DNA of 43,623 bases from an uncultured Polaromonas sp. (GTDB lineage: Bacteria; Pseudomonadota; Gammaproteobacteria; Burkholderiales; Burkholderiaceae). The stretch covers positions 1 to 43,623 of the forward strand of contig CAMLDT010000003.1 of the NCBI GenBank assembly GCA_946479075.1. The letters run 5' to 3'. Numbering within the stretch: the stretch's first letter is position 1; every line of letters starts with the position of its first letter. Under the pieces are notes generated by a model. It was not told where the DNA came from. It was given only the letters and a program-made list of their open reading frames with translations, and searched no databases. Shown one piece after another: positions 39,251 to 43,623 of the stretch. The position numbers and the translations under genes are program-made.

Positions 39251-42200
39251 CAGGCGGACCTCCGGGAAGCGTTTTCGAGGGTTTTCAGGAAGTTGCCCAG
39301 CGACTCGGCATCGGCGTCAGATGCGACGTTGATGGCCGTGGTGCTGCCGCCTGAGGACAGGTTGACAGTGATGTTGCGGGTCTGCGGCTTGGGAATGGTC
39401 GAAGGGTCCTGCGGGGAACCCCCACCAATGCCGAAGGTGTAGGTCTCGGCGGCCTTGAGCAGCGCCATGCTGATGGTGTCGCCGCCGTATTTCCTTTGAC
39501 CAGGGTTGTCCATGTACTGGACATTGCCCTGCGAATCTGCAAACTCCCGCGCCAGGCTGCGCGCGGCCTTGTCGTCGTCAACGCCGGCCGCTTTGAGAAA
39601 GGCGGCAATCCCGGTCAGCGTCGAAACATCGCTGCCGGCCTCGAAGGTGTTTCCGTTCTTGTCGGTGGAGAAACCGTTCTTGTCCACGCCAAGCCGCCTG
39701 CGCTCCAGATCTGCCCCGCGCCCGGCCAGCTCCAAGCGCTTTTCCTCGGCTTGGATCAGCCGCTCGGTTTCCGAGATCTGCTGTCCCACCGCTGCGGTGG
39801 TTTGCTCGACGGCCTGGCGTGCCTCGTTCTGTGAGCGGACCACCAGCTTGCCGTGGGCGTCGAACGTCACGTCGAGCCCCTTGACAGCGCCCTCGGTGCG
39901 CAGCACTGCCTCTGTCACAGCGCGACTGGCTGAGCCGATGTTTCCTGCCGATGCAATGGCAGACTGCGCGTAGGCCTCAAACGCCGTCTTGAGGGTGTCG
40001 GAGCCGGCCTTGCCGTCGTTCTTGATAATTTCCCAGGCGCTTTTGTTGGCAGCGGCTATGCGGCGCAGATCCTCTGGAGCCTGAACGCCGAGCTGCTTGT
40101 AGGCCTCGCGGATGGAGTTGATGCCAGGCAACGCCTTGTCGAGCGCGTCCTTTAGCTCCAGGGATTTCACGGTGACTTGATCCAGAAACCCATCGGCTAC
40201 CTTGTCGCCGAGTGTTTTGCGCAGTGACTCGATCTGACCTTTAACCAGATTCAGCGCCTGCTGGGTATCTGCCGTGTCGATGCCCTTGCTGATGCTTGCC
40301 ACCAGCGCGCGACTTGTGTCCACCCCTTGCTTGCCCAGCCGGTCCAAGCCATTGATGATGGCCTCGGTATCGTTGATGGCGCTCTGCGCGACCTTGCTTA
40401 TTCCGCCCTTGAGGCTGTCGAAATCAAGGCCTGCGCGCTTGATGGATTCGCGCAGGCCCGCATCGAGCATTTGCGTGAGCAGCTCACCCTCGCGGCGGGT
40501 CCCGGCAAATGCGGCCCTGGCGGTGGTTTCAAACACCGCAAGGTCTTTGCCGTTCAGCGCATTGGCCCACGCCGCCTGAAACTCTGCGGCTGTGAGCTTT
40601 CCATCAGCAGCCAGCCGGTCCAGCACCCCAGCGGCATCGCGAATGCCTGGCAGGGTGGAGAGGTCGAAGTCTTTGCCGATTTTTGCAACGGCCTCGGCGG
40701 CACTGTCCCCGGCCTTTTTCAGGCCATCAAACTTGCCGATCAAACCTGCTGCAGCCTTCGACAGGTCAAACTGCCTGTCTTTTGCTTCCTGCAGCAGCTG
40801 GTTCTGCACACGCTGGATCTCGGCTGCCGCTTTGCTGGCTTCCGCCTGCGCGCGCGTGCGGGTTTCGGCCTCCTGGATTGCCTTGCCGTAGCCCATGGCC
40901 CGGGCTGCGGCCTCGCCCAGCCAGCGCCCAATATTGCCGATCTCAGGTCCCAGCACCGCCAGGCCGATGCCGACAGGCCCCAGCAGTGCGGAGAACCGCC
41001 CCAGCACGCTGCCCGCGGCAGCAATGCGGGTGGTGCCCGCGGCCACCGCCGCCGCCCCGCCAGCGCCCGCTGCTGCGCTTGTGCGCGCCGCCGCAGCGTT
41101 GGCAACATGCGCCGCTGAATTAGCAGCCAGCGCGGCTGTGTTCGCCTGGACCGATGACGTGGCAGCTACAGTGCCGGCCACGTATTTATAAAGGTCTGCA
41201 GCCAGACCTGCGATCTTGATGGCTGCAAACGCTTTGCCGGCGCCATAGAGCAGGCTGATCAGCGTATCGAGGTTTTTCGACAGGGCGTCGATCAGCCTGG
41301 CTGCGTTCGCGCTGGACGCCATGCCGTTGTCGGCGGCGCCTACGTACAAGGTCCACTGAGTGGAGAGGTTTTGCAGCGCACGGCCAACGGTTGCGGGCAG
41401 CTTGTCAAATTCAGCGGCCACAGCCGCCGATTGGTTGCTCAGCGCCTTGATCACCACATCACTTGTCAACTGGCCCTGGTTCGCCATCTTGCGCAGTTCA
41501 CCCGTCGTCGCACCGAGGCCGCTGGCCAGGGCCTGCGCCAGGCGTGGCGCCTGCTCCATGACTGCGTTGAATTCTTCGCCACGCAGCACGCCCGATTGCA
41601 GGCCCTGGATGAGCTGGATCACCGCTGCGTTTGACGCCTCGGCGGTTGCGCCGCCCAGCTGCACCGCCTGATTGATTGTTTCGGCGATGCCCAGCGCCTG
41701 CTGCTGCGCGGCCTGGGCGCCAAGCCCGGCCTCTTGACCGACCTTTGCCAGCCGCGCGAACAGCGTGGCGGTGGAGTCCAGCGCGCTGTTGGTGCGCAAC
41801 GCAATCTCTGTGACGCCTTCAAAACCCGCCGCGAAGTTTTCGCCCTCGCCGGTGACCAGCTTGATGCGCGCTTCGAGGTTTTTGAAAGTGTCGGCCGTCT
41901 CAGCCACGTCCTTGAGCAAGCCGCCGGCATAACTGCCGCCGAGCGCAACTGTGGCGATCTGCTGGATGCGATTGAGCTGCGTGCTGATCGATGTCATGCC
42001 ATCGCGCAGCGTTTTCTGGTTTTGCACCTGCTTTTGGGTGCTGGCATCGCTGGCCTGCTGGGCGGCGCGGTAGGCGGGCACCAGGCCCAGCACTTCCTGC
42101 TTGACGGCCGCCACGGCGGCGTCAAGGCTGCGCTCAGTCTCGGCCAGGTTGCGGGTGGCAATGCCGACTGCCTCCATAGCGCCCCGGGAAGTCTCCAGCG

Positions 42201-42822
42201 CGCGATTTTTGGCGCCCAGGGTGGTGCTGATTTCGCGTGCCGACGTGACGGAGTTCTTGTACGCGGTAGTCAGCTCTTTCTCGTTGCGCTCAGCCTGTTT
42301 GGTGGCGGTGGCGGCAGCGGTAAGTTCCTGCTTTTTATCGGCCAGGTTGGCGCGCAGATCCTTCAAGGTCGTGCGGAGCTGGGCCTCGGCTTCCTTGAAC
42401 TGGTCGCTGTTGCGGGCTGCGCCGGTGAATTCGTCGCGCAGCTTGACCAGGGCCTGCCGCTGCTCGTCCAGATCACCCTTCGCGCTGGCGACTGCGGCAC
42501 GGGCTTTTGTCTCGGCGTCGGTGAACCGCGCGGTAGCCGCAGCGGCCTGGGGCAGTTCGGCGCCGATGGCATCAACCTTTTGCGCAGCAGCGTCCATGGC
42601 GCTACTGAGCGCCACAGTTTCACGCCGCAGAGCCGCAAAGTTGGCAACCGCATCCTGTTTGGCGCCGAGGGCTGCCAGCGCAGCAGCGGCGGTGGTGGCC
42701 TGTGTCTTGAGGTCGCCTTCCAGGGTATCCGCCAGCGCCAGCAGGCTACCCTCCAGTTGCTGTATGCTGGCGTTTCCCTTGACATCGGCCTCGATGTCAT
42801 ACTTGATTTTTGGGTCAGCCAT
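39250..42822 (-). CDS. Tail tape measure protein
   Basis: The 1190-residue product has a long coiled coil (about 20-275), then a conserved tape-measure core (about 290-500; GGSYAGGLLKDVAETADTFKNLEARIKLV, GVLRGEEFNAVMEQAPRLAQALASGLG, GELRKMANQGQLTSDVVIKAL). Hydrophobic helices (around 600-650, VLGRFSALLGPVGIGLAVLGPE) and a second helical half follow. In long-tailed phages this protein fixes tail length and travels into the host envelope. At roughly 1.5 angstrom per residue this size would suggest a tail of about 180 nm, a family-level rule of thumb. The ATG at 42822 has no obvious Shine-Dalgarno. Confidence 0.93.
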   Translation of the reverse strand: MADPKIKYDIEADVKGNASIQQLEGSLLALADTLEGDLKTQATTAAAALAALGAKQDAVANFAALRRETVALSSAMDAAAQKVDAIGAELPQAAAATARFTDAETKARAAVASAKGDLDEQRQALVKLRDEFTGAARNSDQFKEAEAQLRTTLKDLRANLADKKQELTAAATATKQAERNEKELTTAYKNSVTSAREISTTLGAKNRALETSRGAMEAVGIATRNLAETERSLDAAVAAVKQEVLGLVPAYRAAQQASDASTQKQVQNQKTLRDGMTSISTQLNRIQQIATVALGGSYAGGLLKDVAETADTFKNLEARIKLVTGEGENFAAGFEGVTEIALRTNSALDSTATLFARLAKVGQEAGLGAQAAQQQALGIAETINQAVQLGGATAEASNAAVIQLIQGLQSGVLRGEEFNAVMEQAPRLAQALASGLGATTGELRKMANQGQLTSDVVIKALSNQSAAVAAEFDKLPATVGRALQNLSTQWTLYVGAADNGMASSANAARLIDALSKNLDTLISLLYGAGKAFAAIKIAGLAADLYKYVAGTVAATSSVQANTAALAANSAAHVANAAAARTSAAAGAGGAAAVAAGTTRIAAAGSVLGRFSALLGPVGIGLAVLGPEIGNIGRWLGEAAARAMGYGKAIQEAETRTRAQAEASKAAAEIQRVQNQLLQEAKDRQFDLSKAAAGLIGKFDGLKKAGDSAAEAVAKIGKDFDLSTLPGIRDAAGVLDRLAADGKLTAAEFQAAWANALNGKDLAVFETTARAAFAGTRREGELLTQMLDAGLRESIKRAGLDFDSLKGGISKVAQSAINDTEAIINGLDRLGKQGVDTSRALVASISKGIDTADTQQALNLVKGQIESLRKTLGDKVADGFLDQVTVKSLELKDALDKALPGINSIREAYKQLGVQAPEDLRRIAAANKSAWEIIKNDGKAGSDTLKTAFEAYAQSAIASAGNIGSASRAVTEAVLRTEGAVKGLDVTFDAHGKLVVRSQNEARQAVEQTTAAVGQQISETERLIQAEEKRLELAGRGADLERRRLGVDKNGFSTDKNGNTFEAGSDVSTLTGIAAFLKAAGVDDDKAARSLAREFADSQGNVQYMDNPGQRKYGGDTISMALLKAAETYTFGIGGGSPQDPSTIPKPQTRNITVNLSSGGSTTAINVASDADAESLGNFLKTLENASRRSA

Positions 42823-42836
42823 ATGAGGTTTGCGGA

Positions 42837-43016
42837 ATGAACGGTCTGGTTTTGAGCATCTGGCTTGTGCTTGGCGGCATTGCGCTCGCCGTGCTGGGCC
42901 TGTGGACGAATTCGGAGGCGCTCATGGCCGCTGGTAGCGGCGCACTCGCCCTGGTGTGTGTCAGCTGGCCGGTGATCCTCTTGATCGGAATCACCGGCCG
43001 CGACAACGCTTCCTGA
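42837..43016 (+). CDS. Possible antisense moron: small two-helix membrane protein
   Basis: This 59-residue frame lies on the opposite strand between the tape measure and the probable major tail protein. It begins MNGLVLSIWLVLGGIALAVLG and has two hydrophobic helices (about 4-22 and 36-55) joined by a short charged loop, ending in a short polar tail (TGRDNAS). GAGG stands eight bases before the ATG. Small membrane proteins on the opposite strand inside tail operons are a known class of phage morons, several acting in superinfection exclusion. A real ORF is plausible but not certain, since no minus-strand tail-assembly gene fills the gap either. Function unknown. Confidence 0.5.
   Translation: MNGLVLSIWLVLGGIALAVLGLWTNSEALMAAGSGALALVCVSWPVILLIGITGRDNAS
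42967..42999. repeat. Ten-base perfect inverted repeat near the 3' end of the antisense ORF
   Basis: GGCCGGTGAT and ATCACCGGCC are separated by 13 bases. There is no T run on either side, so a classical terminator is unlikely. It may be an RNA processing or attenuation hairpin between the major tail protein and the tape measure. Confidence 0.6.
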
Positions 43017-43022
43017 TCAGGA

Positions 43023-43623
43023 TCAGGCTGCGGGCTCTGCCAGCCGCACGATGTACGGCTCGGTCTTGCCGGCCGGGATCGACAATTCGCCGGTCAGCTC
43101 GATGGCGTTGAATTCGTCGGCCAGGAAGTCGAAGCCATTTCCGCTGGACATCACGGCTTCATACGCATCGCATTCGATGTACTGGCCATCCACCTGATTG
43201 ACGCCTTCCCAAACCACACGCGCGCGAACCTGGGCCACGGTGCCGCCACGAATCAACGTACCGTTGTAGGCCACCACGGTGCCGCTGACTTTCAGATCGT
43301 CGTTCAGATCGATGCTGCCGGTGCTGAGTGCCTTCACTTCACCCGTTTCGTAGTTCACCTCGTAATCGGTGCCCTTGACGTAGGTGGTAACGTCGTCGTC
43401 GCTTTTGACAGCGAAACCGGCCTCCACAATGTTGCGCTTGCTGAGCTTGACCCACTTGTCCAGCTTGGCAACGATCACGTCAGCCAGTGCGCCGGCGCCT
43501 TGCGACTCAGCCACAACCGTGCCCTGGAACTGCATCGCCAAGGCTTCCACAGATGCCGAAGACAGCGCGATGGCAATTTTCGTGGGCTTGCCGACGGCCA
43601 CAGAGGCCACGTTCTGTCCGTAG
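43023..43623 (-). CDS. Probable major tail (tube) protein, N-terminus outside window
   Basis: The frame runs off the right edge, so the start is not seen. A GTG at 43610 would be internal, because the codons before it are open. The visible 199 residues are soluble and alternate strands and loops: LAMQFQGTVVAESQGAG, KWVKLSKRNIVEAGF, GTDYEVNYETGEVKAL, and a C-terminal YIVRLAEPAA. This is the composition of tail-tube proteins, and the place just ahead of the tape measure fits. The usual tail-assembly chaperone gene between tube and tape measure is absent. The 200-base gap is occupied by the antisense ORF. Confidence 0.7.
   Translation of the reverse strand, partial: YGQNVASVAVGKPTKIAIALSSASVEALAMQFQGTVVAESQGAGALADVIVAKLDKWVKLSKRNIVEAGFAVKSDDDVTTYVKGTDYEVNYETGEVKALSTGSIDLNDDLKVSGTVVAYNGTLIRGGTVAQVRARVVWEGVNQVDGQYIECDAYEAVMSSGNGFDFLADEFNAIELTGELSIPAGKTEPYIVRLAEPAA

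Larger units (their letters stand above)
23994..43623. mobile_element. Prophage, siphophage-like, left part (right end outside window)
   Basis: The element starts at the tRNA-Arg att core and runs to the window edge. It contains accessory genes near the att site, a lysis cassette (nested Rz/Rz1, holin-endolysin), fibre genes, tail hub, tape measure and a probable major tail protein. All late genes are on the minus strand. The long tape measure (1190 residues) with no sheath protein, contractile-baseplate genes or transposase suggests a non-contractile long tail and integrase-type lysogeny. Head, packaging, immunity and integrase genes must lie to the right. No late gene in the window is visibly broken, so it may be functional. 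Confidence 0.85.

Noticed and set aside
41734..42840. Long plus-strand frame of 368 codons opposite the tape measure
   Set aside because: Shadow of the tape measure coiled coil. The composition mirrors the complement of Ala/Gln/Glu codons and does not look like a protein.
23994..43623. Mu-like transposable phage
   Set aside because: The boundary is a tRNA att core, not a Mu-type end, and no transposase, Mor or contractile-tail genes are visible.

Overview
The window is high-GC DNA that looks like a Burkholderiales betaproteobacterium, most likely Comamonadaceae (Polaromonas/Rhodoferax/Variovorax-like). This rests on the urease order ureA-hupE/ureJ-ureB-ureC-ureE-ureF-ureG, the block hemW-rdgB-rph-PP2C-kinase // yicC-gmk-rpoZ-spoT // greB, and the overall protein style. 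The genus is not proven from sequence alone.

Region 1 (1-6.5 kb), nitrogen acquisition. The 5' part of an NCS1-family nucleobase/allantoin-type permease points left. It is divergent from a urease operon that has a textbook sigma-54 (-24/-12) promoter in front of ureA. All urease structural subunits and accessory proteins UreE, UreF and UreG are present, plus a HupE/UreJ-type nickel permease, but ureD is not in the window. ureC carries an in-frame REP-like palindrome that adds about seven residues to the alpha subunit.

Region 2 (6.5-17.5 kb), housekeeping. It holds a small exported protein, tRNA-Ser(TGA) and a membrane-anchored unknown. Then come hemW, rdgB and rph, with a PP2C phosphatase / Ser-Thr kinase pair on the same strand. 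Divergent from these are yicC, gmk, rpoZ (followed by a clear terminator) and bifunctional spoT, and convergent to spoT is greB.

Region 3 (17.5-23.6 kb), surface protein island of visibly lower GC. It holds a two-partner secretion pair (TpsB transporter, then a TpsA exoprotein with GLUG repeats, an MBG-like domain and a 14-residue poly-threonine tract encoded by a hexanucleotide repeat). Upstream is a PAS + winged-helix regulator.

Region 4 (about 23.9 kb to the end), left part of an integrated siphophage-like prophage. The left boundary is a 3' fragment of a tRNA-Arg(ACG) gene with the tRNA terminator beyond it. The intact tRNA and the integrase are therefore predicted to lie to the right, outside the window. 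Next to the att site are accessory genes (a 96-aa unknown, an SRAP/HMCES-type protein, a 150-aa unknown, a Dam-type methylase). The lysis genes follow: nested Rz/Rz1 spanins and one protein that joins holin-like membrane segments to an endolysin domain. A terminator then separates lysis from the leftward tail operon: collagen-like fibre, small virion proteins, a hub-like protein, a fibre with two LamG-like domains, a 1145-aa virion protein, the tape measure, and the C-terminal part of the probable major tail protein at the right edge. A 59-residue two-helix membrane ORF sits antisense between the major tail protein and the tape measure and is a candidate moron gene.
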